From Anaerolineales bacterium UBA6055 (lineage in GTDB: Bacteria; Chloroflexota; Anaerolineae; Aggregatilineales; Phototrophicaceae), in the NCBI GenBank assembly GCA_002428985.1, contig DIYL01000038.1, positions 124,001 to 188,000 of the forward strand: DNA of 64,000 nt. The letters are read 5' to 3'. The notes under the pieces are model-generated. The model had not been told where the DNA came from. It made no database searches and saw only the letters and a list, made by a program, of their open reading frames with translations. This document shows, one piece after another, positions 54,847 to 63,283 of the stretch. Position 1 is the first letter of the stretch. Each line of letters begins with the position of its first letter. The translations under genes and the position numbers were made by a program.

Positions 54847-55536
54847 TTAAGCAGGAATCTGATCTACAGACTGGAAAATAATCGTTTTACCTGTTTGTGA
54901 GAAGGCATCGCTTGCTAAGTAGGCACAGTAACGTCCAGCATCATCAGCTGATAACCAACCATCTTGACCTGTGGGACGTGATCGTGTCAAAACAGGTGTA
55001 GCTAAGACCAATGAGTTAATCCGTAAATTAGGATTTTCAACTGCCATGAGTTCACCAAGTTTTAATTGTGAAGATGCAGATACAGCAATTGGAGCGACAT
55101 TAGGCATAGAATGCAAGGCAGCACCGCCGTTAATCAGTGTATAACTCCCGCCATCTTTTAACACAGGTAAAAATACCTTAGCAGTAATGAAATGGGCTGT
55201 CAGGCTATTGTCAATGACTTGATGCCATACATCGAGTTCGATCTCAGCGATTGGTTTGCCCTGCCACCAACCACCTAATGATGCAACCACATGGTTTATC
55301 TCTCCCACAGAATCTCGAATTGTTTGTGCGCCTTCGACTGTACCAATTGAACCTTCAATTGTAATTAACCTATCGTTATCTTCACCAACCCATTCTGCTA
55401 ACTTTTTGAGTTTATCGGCATTGCGTGATGGTACAATAACGGTTGCTCCAGCTCTTAACAATTGCCGTGTAATCCCTTCACCGACTTCACCAGCACCACC
55501 CGCTACTAAAATTCGTTGCCCATGTAAATCCGTCAT
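54847..55536 (-). CDS. SDR-fold protein with altered catalytic residues
   Basis: A 229-residue short-chain dehydrogenase/reductase fold. The nucleotide loop is VAGGAGEVGEG (TGxxxGxG variant) and INHVVASLGG is the NAG-like strand. Where the active Tyr-x3-Lys should be, the sequence reads VSASSQLKLGEL, so both the Tyr and the usual Lys are missing. It may be a binding or regulatory member rather than a dehydrogenase. It is divergent from the HxlR gene, its likely regulator. Confidence 0.82.
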   Translation of the reverse strand: MTDLHGQRILVAGGAGEVGEGITRQLLRAGATVIVPSRNADKLKKLAEWVGEDNDRLITIEGSIGTVEGAQTIRDSVGEINHVVASLGGWWQGKPIAEIELDVWHQVIDNSLTAHFITAKVFLPVLKDGGSYTLINGGAALHSMPNVAPIAVSASSQLKLGELMAVENPNLRINSLVLATPVLTRSRPTGQDGWLSADDAGRYCAYLASDAFSQTGKTIIFQSVDQIPA

Positions 55537-55647
55537 AGTTTACTCCTTATTATCGTAATGATAGCAATTGTAGGAGGTCACTTGTATACTATCGATATGC
55601 ACTTTTTAGTAAGTTGCTTACTGATGGTAACTATAGGATATTTTTCA

Positions 55648-55986
55648 ATGAATACATCACCTCCACTAGCTTATATCACACTAGAAATGATTTCTGACAA
55701 ATGGGCAATTTTGATTGTTTATCATTTAGCGGATGGAGAACACCGCTACAGTGAATTACAGAAGAAGATAACGGGAATATCAGCAAAGATGCTGACACAA
55801 ACCCTACGAAAATTACAGCATAATGGAATTGTTCATAGACAGGTATACCCAGAAATGCCACTTAAAGTTGGCTATAGGCTAACTGATCTTGGAGAGACTT
55901 TAGTTCCCCCTCTAAAATCTTTATGTCAGTGGGCGGATGAGCATCTAAATGATGTTCTACAAGCGAGAGAAAAATCACAATCTTAG
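55648..55986 (+). CDS. HxlR family transcriptional regulator
   Basis: A 112-residue winged-helix regulator. MISDKWAILIVYHLADGEHRYSELQKKITGISAKMLTQTLRKLQHNGIV is the family core. AGGA lies 9 nt before the ATG at 55648, which matches usual HxlR length better than upstream starts at 55558 or 55597. It is divergent from the SDR gene with a 111-bp spacer and overlaps the stop of the convergent LacI gene by four bases (TTAG). Confidence 0.88.
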   Translation: MNTSPPLAYITLEMISDKWAILIVYHLADGEHRYSELQKKITGISAKMLTQTLRKLQHNGIVHRQVYPEMPLKVGYRLTDLGETLVPPLKSLCQWADEHLNDVLQAREKSQS

Positions 55987-57002
55987 CATGCTAAACATGG
56001 TCCAGTTGACGCACGTACAACAAGCTCCGGTAACACAATATGTTGGGTTTGTTTAATCGGTTTATTTTCAATTTTTGCTTTGAGCATCGTTACCAACAAA
56101 TCCGCCACATGGCTAATCGGCTGGCGGAGTGTCGTTAGTGCCGGACGTAAATACTGGCTCATCGGCACATCATCAAAGCCAATCACCGATATATCTTTCC
56201 CGACGATCACACCACGTTCTTCAGCTGCATTCATCACACCAATAGCTTCCAAATCACTACTACAGATGATTGCCGTCGGGCGTTGATCTTCGGGGAATTG
56301 ATAGAATTGATCAAATGATCGTCTGCCATGTAACTCTTCATTAAGTCCATAGGTAATAAAGCCATCAGGAATATCCAAGCCAAACTCTTGCATCGATTCT
56401 TTAAATCCTTCGCGACGATATGTGGCAGCAGTCGTATCATCATCCCATGCCACCATCGCAATCCGACGGTGCCCTAGTTCAACCAAATGCTCGATTGCCA
56501 TTCGTACACCGGCTTTTCCGTCGACATCAGCAAAGAGTGTATCTCCCTCACCCCGACCAAAACAGGCAAATGGGAATTTGGCATCGTTCAAGAGGGTGAC
56601 ACGTGGATCATCTAATTCCGTCGCCGATAAGATAAACGCATCTAAACGGCGCGTCCGAATTAACTCATCATAAACAGGTGTTGGGTCATCTGCTGGATGT
56701 GTGAATGTCAGGATATGGTATCCCTGACTTTCGGCAGCATGTGCAAGGTGATAGGTGAAGCGATCCATGACAGCATTAACCTGATCTGTGGGCACATCAT
56801 GCCACGCATAGCCGATCAGGCGTGTTTGGCTAAAGCGCAAATTGCGCGCCGTCACATTGGGTGTATAACCAATACGTTTAGCCGTTTCTAGTACAAGGTT
56901 TTTGGTATCTTCGCTGATGGAGTCTGTCTTGTTGTTGAGGACGTAAGAAACCGTTGCAATGGAAACACCAGCTTCACGCGCAACGTCTTTGATCGTTGGC
57001 AT
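55983..57002 (-). CDS. LacI family transcriptional regulator
   Basis: A 339-residue repressor. The helix-turn-helix start PTIKDVAREAGVSIATVSYVLNN and hinge ITARNLRFSQTRLIGY-type segment are followed by a periplasmic-binding-like ligand domain (about 60-335; FACFGRGEG, GVRMAIEHLVELGHRRIAMV). No sugar-transport or sugar-enzyme operon lies next to it, so the effector is unknown. A partly palindromic site at 57026-57037 lies upstream and suggests self-regulation. Confidence 0.93.
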   Translation of the reverse strand: MPTIKDVAREAGVSIATVSYVLNNKTDSISEDTKNLVLETAKRIGYTPNVTARNLRFSQTRLIGYAWHDVPTDQVNAVMDRFTYHLAHAAESQGYHILTFTHPADDPTPVYDELIRTRRLDAFILSATELDDPRVTLLNDAKFPFACFGRGEGDTLFADVDGKAGVRMAIEHLVELGHRRIAMVAWDDDTTAATYRREGFKESMQEFGLDIPDGFITYGLNEELHGRRSFDQFYQFPEDQRPTAIICSSDLEAIGVMNAAEERGVIVGKDISVIGFDDVPMSQYLRPALTTLRQPISHVADLLVTMLKAKIENKPIKQTQHIVLPELVVRASTGPCLAC

Positions 57003-57358
57003 ACTGAACCTACTTCATCTAGGAGTGAATCGTTTAATTACAAGCAGAGAATAACAATTTCAAATAAATCATTAAATATTTAACTGTATTATAAACTAGA
57101 ATAGGCGGTATTGCACACAACCCTTTGTGTAAATTAACTCAATTAGAACACTCTCTTCTCAGTTCTATCCAACCACTTCAGATAAACCTCATTATCATTT
57201 GTAAGGGTCCGATATCAAGACATGTATGTTTCTGATTATCATTGCTTTTATTTACATACTTAGTATCTCTACGGTTATATAAAGCTTTAAACAGTCCAAA
57301 AAGACATACATTGTTGTAAGAATTTGTATAGATTCACCTCAAATTTGCAAAAAAGGTC
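57003..57358. other. Intergenic region between lacI-like gene and tRNA-Gly
   Basis: A 356-bp A/T-rich spacer holding the leader of the LacI gene (a TATAAT-like -10 on the minus strand at 57088-57093) and upstream sequence of the tRNA. No protein gene is credible here. Confidence 0.6.
57026..57037. promoter_or_regulatory. Possible LacI-type operator
   Basis: TGAATCGTTTAA has the central CG and imperfect dyad (four of six bases matched in each half) expected of LacI-family operators. It lies in the leader of the LacI gene, downstream of the candidate -10. Based on one site only. Confidence 0.3.
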
Positions 57359-57387
57359 TTGCCAAACACCTATCGATTCGATATACT
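57359..57387 (+). promoter_or_regulatory. Sigma-70-type promoter of tRNA-Gly
   Basis: TTGCCA (57359-57364) and TATACT (57382-57387) are separated by 17 bp, the ideal spacing, and lie just ahead of the tRNA, which would start about 12 bp after the -10 box. Confidence 0.75.
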
Positions 57388-57398
57388 ACTCAAACTTC

Positions 57399-57470
<72 letters not shown>

Positions 57471-57473
57471 CAG

Positions 57474-57505
57474 AAACCAGTCAAATGACTGGTTTTTTTG
57501 TTTTT
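57474..57505 (+). terminator. Rho-independent terminator after tRNA-Gly
   Basis: AAACCAGTCA (57474-57483) and TGACTGGTTT (57486-57495) form a tight stem followed by a long T tract with one G. It begins four bases after the tRNA. Confidence 0.92.
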
Positions 57506-57620
57506 TATGCGCTTCTTACACCAACACCACCATTATGTGATTTAACTTGTGTATAATATTGTCAGAGATTGTTCTTATTATGATCAATCTTTGCCATCAT
57601 ATTCACAAGGACAGATTGGT

Positions 57621-58214
57621 ATGCCAAGCGATAACCTCCTGATTTTACCTGATAACCCCCAACCCAAGCGTGCAGACGCAGTAAGAAATCGTCAGCACCT
57701 TGTCATGACGGCGCGCCGTTTATTTGCAGAACACGGGGTCGAATCAGTTTCAATGTCAGCGATTGCAAAACAAGCAAATGTCGGTAAAGGGACACTCTAT
57801 CGTCATTTTAGTGATAAAGGCGAGCTTGTTCATGCATTGCTTGATGAGGATATGCTTGATCTACAAGAGAGAACACTTCGTAAAATGCGAAATGGTGAAG
57901 ACCCGTTTGATAACTTGACGTGGTTCATCGAACAAGCGATCAATTTTGTCATTAGCAATAGCGATTCCTTGTGTGAAGCCTCGAACAATGGCTCAGACCC
58001 AATGCTCCAACACCCTGCGCATCTATGGTGGCGACAGACAATTACCGGATTGTTGACCCAAGCAGGTGCAACCGGAGATGTCAGCTATATGACGGATGTG
58101 ATTTATGTGATGCTAGATGTCTCGACAATTCGCTTCCAACGACGCGCCCTCGGTTATGACCGTGAGCGCATCCTGCAAGGATTCCGCGATTTAATTGAAC
58201 GGTTTGTGCGCTAG
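57621..58214 (+). CDS. TetR family transcriptional regulator
   Basis: A 197-residue TetR repressor. The helix-turn-helix is in NRQHLVMTARRLFAEHGVESVSMSAIAKQANVGKGTLYRHFSDKGELV. AAGGA nine bases before the ATG at 57621 is the best start; earlier in-frame ATGs run into the tRNA terminator region. The ligand domain is variable and gives no hint of effector. It shares the stop bases CTAG with the convergent small gene. Confidence 0.92.
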   Translation: MPSDNLLILPDNPQPKRADAVRNRQHLVMTARRLFAEHGVESVSMSAIAKQANVGKGTLYRHFSDKGELVHALLDEDMLDLQERTLRKMRNGEDPFDNLTWFIEQAINFVISNSDSLCEASNNGSDPMLQHPAHLWWRQTITGLLTQAGATGDVSYMTDVIYVMLDVSTIRFQRRALGYDRERILQGFRDLIERFVR

Positions 58215-58609
58215 TCTTCGTCGAGTTCGACGTCAATCGTAATTTTAGTATCCACTAACTTAGAACGATCGCGGAAGTATTTGATAACTTCTTCACCGAT
58301 TACTTTGGCTTTGGCTGCCATTGCCGCACTCTTAATCGCCCATCCGACAACTGGAATTAAACCGACGACTTCGCTAATCACACCCCCTGCAATTGCGCTA
58401 GCAACTGCACCACCAAGTACCGACTGCACATTTTCCATATCAAATGCGCTGACTTCATAAGCACTGGCAACCTGATGAATCATCGCTGTATCAGCCGCTG
58501 TCAAAAAGAATGAACTACCGGGTATCCAGCCAGTGAGGGCTGCGCCTGTCGTCCAGTTATCCACCAGTTGGCGCGCTTCGCGATCTGCATCTTGTAAGGT
58601 CTTTGACAT
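58211..58609 (-). CDS. DUF697-like small protein
   Basis: A 132-residue protein with a conserved helical hairpin: WTTGAALTGWIPGSSFFLTAADTAMIHQVASAYEV, then a Gly/Ala-rich amphipathic or membrane-dipping stretch (GGAVASAIAGGVISEVVGLIPVVGWAIK). This resembles the DUF697 group (YcjF-like), which often accompanies GTPases at membranes. The C-terminus is charged (TKITIDVELDED). Convergent with the TetR gene. Confidence 0.68.
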   Translation of the reverse strand: MSKTLQDADREARQLVDNWTTGAALTGWIPGSSFFLTAADTAMIHQVASAYEVSAFDMENVQSVLGGAVASAIAGGVISEVVGLIPVVGWAIKSAAMAAKAKVIGEEVIKYFRDRSKLVDTKITIDVELDED

Positions 58610-58716
58610 TGAATTCTCCTCTTCTCTTACATGACATCATTGTACATCAGTTTATGTTAGTACGTTGTAAGCAGAGGTCAGTCGTAGCCGATCCGTTTAC
58701 AGATTCGACTTCTTAC

Positions 58717-58753
58717 GCATCGCATCTGTGTTATGGCATGGCTTTGTGATACA
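58717..58753 (+). repeat. 37-bp direct repeat, left copy
   Basis: Begins GCATCGCATCTGTGTTATGG; all 37 bases are identical to 59941-59977. It overlaps the putative start of the helical-repeat gene. The two copies are 1,224 bp apart and enclose exactly one gene. Confidence 0.97.
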
Positions 58754-59921
58754 GTATAAAAAATACCTCAACAACCCTAATACGGAAGCCTATGTGTTAG
58801 ACAATCTATCCCAAATTAATTGGGCAATGCTAAATGCACGTGACCTACCTGATCTATTACGCACCTTACGTTCAAACGATTTAAACAAAAGACGAAAAGC
58901 TAGCTATAAATTAGGAGAATATTTTCGTGAACATGCTCGCGCCCTAAATGTTATAGCAGACATTCAGGATGTTTTATCGACTGATGCACCAGTATTGGCT
59001 ACACCATTTCTACTAGAGTTACTCGCCGTTGATGATATAGACAATAAGTTACAGATATCGAGGTTGCTCTATACAGTCTCAGAATACTATCTAGTTGAAC
59101 GGCTCAACACACAAGCAAGAAGACGAGCAGAAATCATACATAACACGTTGCTTAACGATTTAGATCTATTTCTAGATTTACTGAGTCATACATCCTCAGA
59201 AACACGCGCCAATCTAATATACATGCTTGGACACTTCCCAGAAGCTCAACAACGAATTGTTTTGTCGTTGCTAGAGTGGATGGAAAATGGACTTGTTGAG
59301 GATGAAGAATCCCAAATGGCGGTCTGTTCCATTACATTCAAATTTCTTGGAGATAACATTCAAAACAAAGATCGCTACACAAAATATTTGAGGGAGTGGA
59401 TAAACAGTCCATTAACCACACTATCAACTAAAGGCGATGTAGCATACTTTTTGATTAAACTACACGGTGACGATATCGATCAAAACACAGTGCAATTGCT
59501 TTGTAATATCATGAAATTACCCCTTTCAACAAATATTCTCACACCATTATGGGATGACTGTGTAGATATGTTCCTACAATTGTCCGAACCTCGTTGCCTT
59601 AATGCCCTTCTCGATATATTTGACGCACAAACAGATTTACAGACTATATTTGATGTTGTTATATCTTTACTTGCTATCTATTTTAATGCGGATAAGTATC
59701 AAGGTATTTACTATTATGTTGATCAAATTGATGGCAGATGGGTTGAGATAATTTCACACATCAATGCAAACCCACTAGAGTTTCCACTCACAAAATCACA
59801 ATCAATAATCCTCCAACACTTGGTCGATAAATCACTAATCTGGGAAGTTGAAACCAATATTTTTCGCATATTTGGATTACCATCAACTAGAGATGAATTG
59901 GCTAAATTAATCATCCAATAG
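58728..59921 (+). CDS. Helical-repeat protein enclosed by 37-bp direct repeats
   Basis: A protein of up to 397 residues, wholly alpha-helical in pattern, with HEAT-like hairpins (LRSNDLNKRRKASYKLGEYF, SSETRANLIYMLGHFPEAQQRI). No catalytic motif is seen. The start is uncertain: a GTG at 58728 or 58746 lies inside the left 37-bp repeat, and no good ribosome site is seen before either; the first in-frame ATG is near 58827. The gene is richer in A/T than its neighbours. Repeats at both ends suggest it entered as a unit or was moved by recombination. Confidence 0.6.
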   Translation: MLWHGFVIQYKKYLNNPNTEAYVLDNLSQINWAMLNARDLPDLLRTLRSNDLNKRRKASYKLGEYFREHARALNVIADIQDVLSTDAPVLATPFLLELLAVDDIDNKLQISRLLYTVSEYYLVERLNTQARRRAEIIHNTLLNDLDLFLDLLSHTSSETRANLIYMLGHFPEAQQRIVLSLLEWMENGLVEDEESQMAVCSITFKFLGDNIQNKDRYTKYLREWINSPLTTLSTKGDVAYFLIKLHGDDIDQNTVQLLCNIMKLPLSTNILTPLWDDCVDMFLQLSEPRCLNALLDIFDAQTDLQTIFDVVISLLAIYFNADKYQGIYYYVDQIDGRWVEIISHINANPLEFPLTKSQSIILQHLVDKSLIWEVETNIFRIFGLPSTRDELAKLIIQ

Positions 59922-59940
59922 ATTTTATGTATGTATATCT

Positions 59941-59977
59941 GCATCGCATCTGTGTTATGGCATGGCTTTGTGATACA
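59941..59977 (+). repeat. 37-bp direct repeat, right copy
   Basis: Identical in all 37 bases to 58717-58753. It ends 39 bp before the ATG of the RlmD-like gene, so it may be part of that gene's original leader, with the left copy created when the enclosed gene arrived. Confidence 0.97.
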
Positions 59978-60016
59978 ACAATGAGACTCATCTAGTCGAT
60001 ATGAAAGACAGGCAAC

Positions 60017-61336
60017 ATGGCACGCAACCCCAAACGTAGACGTGGCAATAACAAACGCGGAAAATCTAATCGCCCGTCAATGGTCGGGAAAACGATCGAA
60101 CTCGACATCGTTGATATGGCGCATGGTGGTAGTGGCATTGGGCGGCATAAAGGTAAGCTCGTATTTGTGCCCTATGTCATCCCCGGCGAAGCAATTACTG
60201 CCAAAATCAGAGGCGATAAAGGTAGTGTCATGTTTGGTGCAGGGCAACAACTGCTAGCAGGATCTGCTGACCGCATCACACCACAGTGCGTTCATTTTGG
60301 TCAGGGGCAATGCTGGAGTTGTCACTGGCAACATATCAACTACGACGTGCAACTGTTGCTCAAACAAGATGTGCTAGCCGATCAACTATCACGGGTTGGC
60401 AAACTCTCAGACACAGTCATTGAAGCAGCTCTGCGTCCAGTTGCACCAGCACCAGAACAGTGGGACTACAATTTCAGTATGACATTGAGCCGAACAAAAG
60501 ACGGGTCATGGGGTTACCTCCGGCAAGATGGCCGCACGGTTGAGCCGATAACCGAATGTCATATCGTCCATCCTGATTTGCTCGACTTATACGAGGAACT
60601 TGACCTCGATTATGAGCGTGCTAAACGCATGACATTACAACGCGGGAGTGATGGTAAGATGATGGTCATCTTCGAGATTGATGAAGAAGAAGAACCCGAA
60701 CTCGCGACTGATTTACCGTTAAGTGTTAACCTCATTTTGCCGGATAACGAGCCGATCAATCTGATTGGCAACGCACAGAGCATATTTACAATTGGTGAGC
60801 GCGATTTTCGGGTGACAGCAGGTGCATATATCCGCCCCAATATCAACCAAATCGAGTATTTGATGATTGAAGTGCTAAAGCGATTAAAACTCACTGGCAA
60901 AGAGCGCGTGCTCGATTTATATGCGGGTGTCGGGATTTTTAGCGCATTTATCGCACCCCGTAGCGAAATTCTCACACTCGTCGAGAGTTATCCGCCTGCT
61001 GTGACCGATGCAGATGTCAATCTGATGGAATTCGATAATATTGATGTGGTCGAAGGGCAAGTTGAGCTCGTTTTAGACGACATGATCGATGAAGAAGCGC
61101 AATATGATGTTGCCTTGCTAGATCCACCTAATAGCGGATTACACAAAGATGTCGTCAATCAGCTATCCCAATTAGGCGTTAAACGCGTGGTGTATGTGAG
61201 TGGTGATCCGGCGTCATTGGCACGCGATGCAAAGGTACTGATTAGTGCGGGGTATCCATTAGTTGATTTACAACCGATGGACTTATCCCCGCACACTTAT
61301 TACATCGACTCAGTTGCGTTGTTCGAACGGAGCTAA
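60017..61336 (+). CDS. RlmD/TrmA-like RNA methyltransferase lacking the catalytic cysteine
   Basis: A 439-residue member of the RNA m5U methyltransferase family. A basic N-terminus, a TRAM-type domain (about 25-85), iron-sulfur type cysteines C91, C99, C102 (and a later Cys in TECHIVHP), and a SAM-binding domain (VLDLYAGVGIFS, later LLDPPNSG) are present. The nucleophile segment YVSCNP of the family reads YVSGDP: Gly396 replaces Cys. The closing SPHTYYIDSVALFER is kept. Family enzymes methylate U in tRNA or 23S rRNA through that Cys, so this protein is probably inactive for that reaction or does something else. Confidence 0.85.
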   Translation: MARNPKRRRGNNKRGKSNRPSMVGKTIELDIVDMAHGGSGIGRHKGKLVFVPYVIPGEAITAKIRGDKGSVMFGAGQQLLAGSADRITPQCVHFGQGQCWSCHWQHINYDVQLLLKQDVLADQLSRVGKLSDTVIEAALRPVAPAPEQWDYNFSMTLSRTKDGSWGYLRQDGRTVEPITECHIVHPDLLDLYEELDLDYERAKRMTLQRGSDGKMMVIFEIDEEEEPELATDLPLSVNLILPDNEPINLIGNAQSIFTIGERDFRVTAGAYIRPNINQIEYLMIEVLKRLKLTGKERVLDLYAGVGIFSAFIAPRSEILTLVESYPPAVTDADVNLMEFDNIDVVEGQVELVLDDMIDEEAQYDVALLDPPNSGLHKDVVNQLSQLGVKRVVYVSGDPASLARDAKVLISAGYPLVDLQPMDLSPHTYYIDSVALFERS

Positions 61337-61352
61337 GGCCTGTCACATTAAC

Positions 61353-61787
61353 TTAATCTGTCTTATTGCGATCATACGAGATAATTTTATCCCATTCATA
61401 GGCTGTTGAACGCGCCACAAATGCCACCACAGGTTCGGTGTCACTCATATTAAAGACTTCATGCGGGATACCCGGTTCGATAAAAATAAAATCACCCGCT
61501 GTGTTTTCGACCACTTGCTTGCAACCATCACCGTATTCATGACGCACGTTTCCTTCTAGGATATAGAGCATAACTTCAAATTCGACGTGGATATGCGCAC
61601 CCGCAACCCCACCCGGTGGAATCGTGGCAATATTGATGGATAGTTCTTTAGCGTTAACGTTCTTAGCTGACAATCCGGTTTTGTAGTGGATACCATTCCA
61701 TGCGCGTTTATCGCCACCACCACGTAATACACTAATGCCATCATCGCCTTCAACTAAAGATTTGAGGTCTTGGTTTTGGTCAGTCAT
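61353..61787 (-). CDS. Cupin domain protein
   Basis: A 144-residue single cupin. Motif 1 is AHIHVEFEVMLYILEG (H-x-H-x4-E variant, residues near 60-75) and motif 2 is PGIPHEVFNMS (P-x2-H). It should bind one metal; the reaction is unknown. AAGGA precedes the ATG. Convergent with the RlmD-like gene. Confidence 0.85.
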   Translation of the reverse strand: MTDQNQDLKSLVEGDDGISVLRGGGDKRAWNGIHYKTGLSAKNVNAKELSINIATIPPGGVAGAHIHVEFEVMLYILEGNVRHEYGDGCKQVVENTAGDFIFIEPGIPHEVFNMSDTEPVVAFVARSTAYEWDKIISYDRNKTD

Positions 61788-61878
61788 ATGAGTATTCCTT
61801 TACATGTTTGCATTTTTATAGATGAATTTTGCTATAGTATAGCCAATCAGCGATATGCCGAACAAATTAGGAGGAATT

Positions 61879-62409
61879 ATGACAGCAAAAATTGGCATTT
61901 TGACAGTCTCCGACCGTGCCTCGCGTGGCGAATATGAAGATAGAGGCGGTCCGGCGATTAACGAGTATTTTACAGAAATCCTGACGAACGAATGGGAACC
62001 TGTCGCACAGGTTGTTCCTGATGATATTCCAGACATCGAAAATGCCCTCAAAGATATGATCGATAATCACGGGTGTAATCTGGTTGTGACGACAGGCGGA
62101 ACAGGTCCTGCACCGCGCGATGTAACACCCGAAGCAACCGAGAATATCTGTGAAAAGATGATGCCCGGTTTCGGTGAGCTCATGCGTAAGGTCTCGTTGG
62201 AAGTCGTGCCAACCGCGATTCTCTCGCGTCAGACAGCGGGGATTCGAGGGAAAGCCTTGATCGTAAATTTACCGGGTAAACCCAGTGCAATTCGCGATTG
62301 TATGGACGCGGTTATGCCCGCTATACCCTACTGTGTCGATCTCATCGGCGGTGCATATTTAACAACTGACGAAAGCAAAATCGTTGCATTCCGCCCCAAG
62401 AAAAAGTAG
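61879..62409 (+). CDS. mog: Molybdopterin adenylyltransferase (MogA/MoaB type)
   Basis: A 176-residue enzyme of molybdenum cofactor synthesis, which adenylylates molybdopterin before molybdenum insertion. Motifs: KIGILTVSDRASRGEYEDRG, VVTTGGTGPAPRDVTPEAT and IVNLPGKPSAIRDCMDAV. AGGAGG four bases before the ATG at 61879 decides the start over an ATG at 61855. No other moa/moe gene is nearby. Confidence 0.93.
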   Translation: MTAKIGILTVSDRASRGEYEDRGGPAINEYFTEILTNEWEPVAQVVPDDIPDIENALKDMIDNHGCNLVVTTGGTGPAPRDVTPEATENICEKMMPGFGELMRKVSLEVVPTAILSRQTAGIRGKALIVNLPGKPSAIRDCMDAVMPAIPYCVDLIGGAYLTTDESKIVAFRPKKK

Positions 62410-62446
62410 ATAGTAATCGATTGATGCAACATCATCAACAGCAGGC

Positions 62447-63055
62447 TTATGTCAAGAATTCTAGCCAATCATGCCCCTCAGAATAAATGAGGCTGAGATT
62501 GTCCTTGAGCCATGTTTTGGCATCCTGACTTAAGTGTGGCAAACTCGCGCGAAAGTCTTGCTCATCTTTAGGGCGTCGCTTTCGCGCTTTATAAAACAAT
62601 TGGACTTCTACGCGAATACAGGGGATACCTCCATAGCGGGTGATTAATGCGTCACGCTTACCTCTGATAGTCGGATAGTGTCTATGAATCCAATCTGCAC
62701 CGTCAACATCAGTTAATAACAATTGCAGTTGCCATGCGTCAGACGTTTGATGATGCAACCAAATGTCGTTGATACCTGATGGCAAATACTCTTTATCCTC
62801 CCATAGTCTGAGCGTCCCCGGTGGATCAGATGCGTAAATTGTCCAGTCTTTCAGCCATGCTTGTGCCGTCAATTGCTCATCACGGAAGACAAGCACATCC
62901 GTATCTTCGTGTGACCGATGGGATTCCCCCAGAAACAATTCGATTGCATATCCACCAGCGATAGCCCATTGGAAAGGCGCACCATCAAATAAATCGCAAA
63001 CGTCCTGTACCGAAAGAGGTTGCCATTTTTCCTCGGGAATCATTGGGGACATCAT
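62447..63055 (-). CDS. ANT(2'')-like nucleotidyltransferase
   Basis: A 202-residue protein with the aminoglycoside-2''-adenylyltransferase-type core WAIAGGYAIELFLGESHR followed by HEDTDVLVFRDEQ: the GG motif and D-x-D catalytic acids are present. Family members modify aminoglycosides or lincosamides, but many environmental homologs have no proven drug activity. The second ATG at 63052 fits the ribosome site AGGAG better than the first. Single gene. Confidence 0.75.
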   Translation of the reverse strand: MMSPMIPEEKWQPLSVQDVCDLFDGAPFQWAIAGGYAIELFLGESHRSHEDTDVLVFRDEQLTAQAWLKDWTIYASDPPGTLRLWEDKEYLPSGINDIWLHHQTSDAWQLQLLLTDVDGADWIHRHYPTIRGKRDALITRYGGIPCIRVEVQLFYKARKRRPKDEQDFRASLPHLSQDAKTWLKDNLSLIYSEGHDWLEFLT

Positions 63056-63283
63056 GTTCTCCTATTAGATCAACTACAATCACTGCTTAGATTGTAGTCA
63101 GTTTTCTATTTTGTGTAATCGTCCAAGCTACACAATCTAATATTTAATCCGTTGAAGTGACGAGACGATAAAATTACGGCACTCCAACCAAAATGAGAAT
63201 GGTCATCGATCAATTTGCATTTAAACTTGAGGCATTTCTTAATGCGCTATATTCGTTCAATTTTTATACAGGAGAAAACATAA

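Noticed and set aside
58717..59977. Insertion sequence reading of the 37-bp flanked gene
   Set aside because: There is no transposase, no terminal inverted repeats, and 37 bp is too long for a usual target-site duplication.
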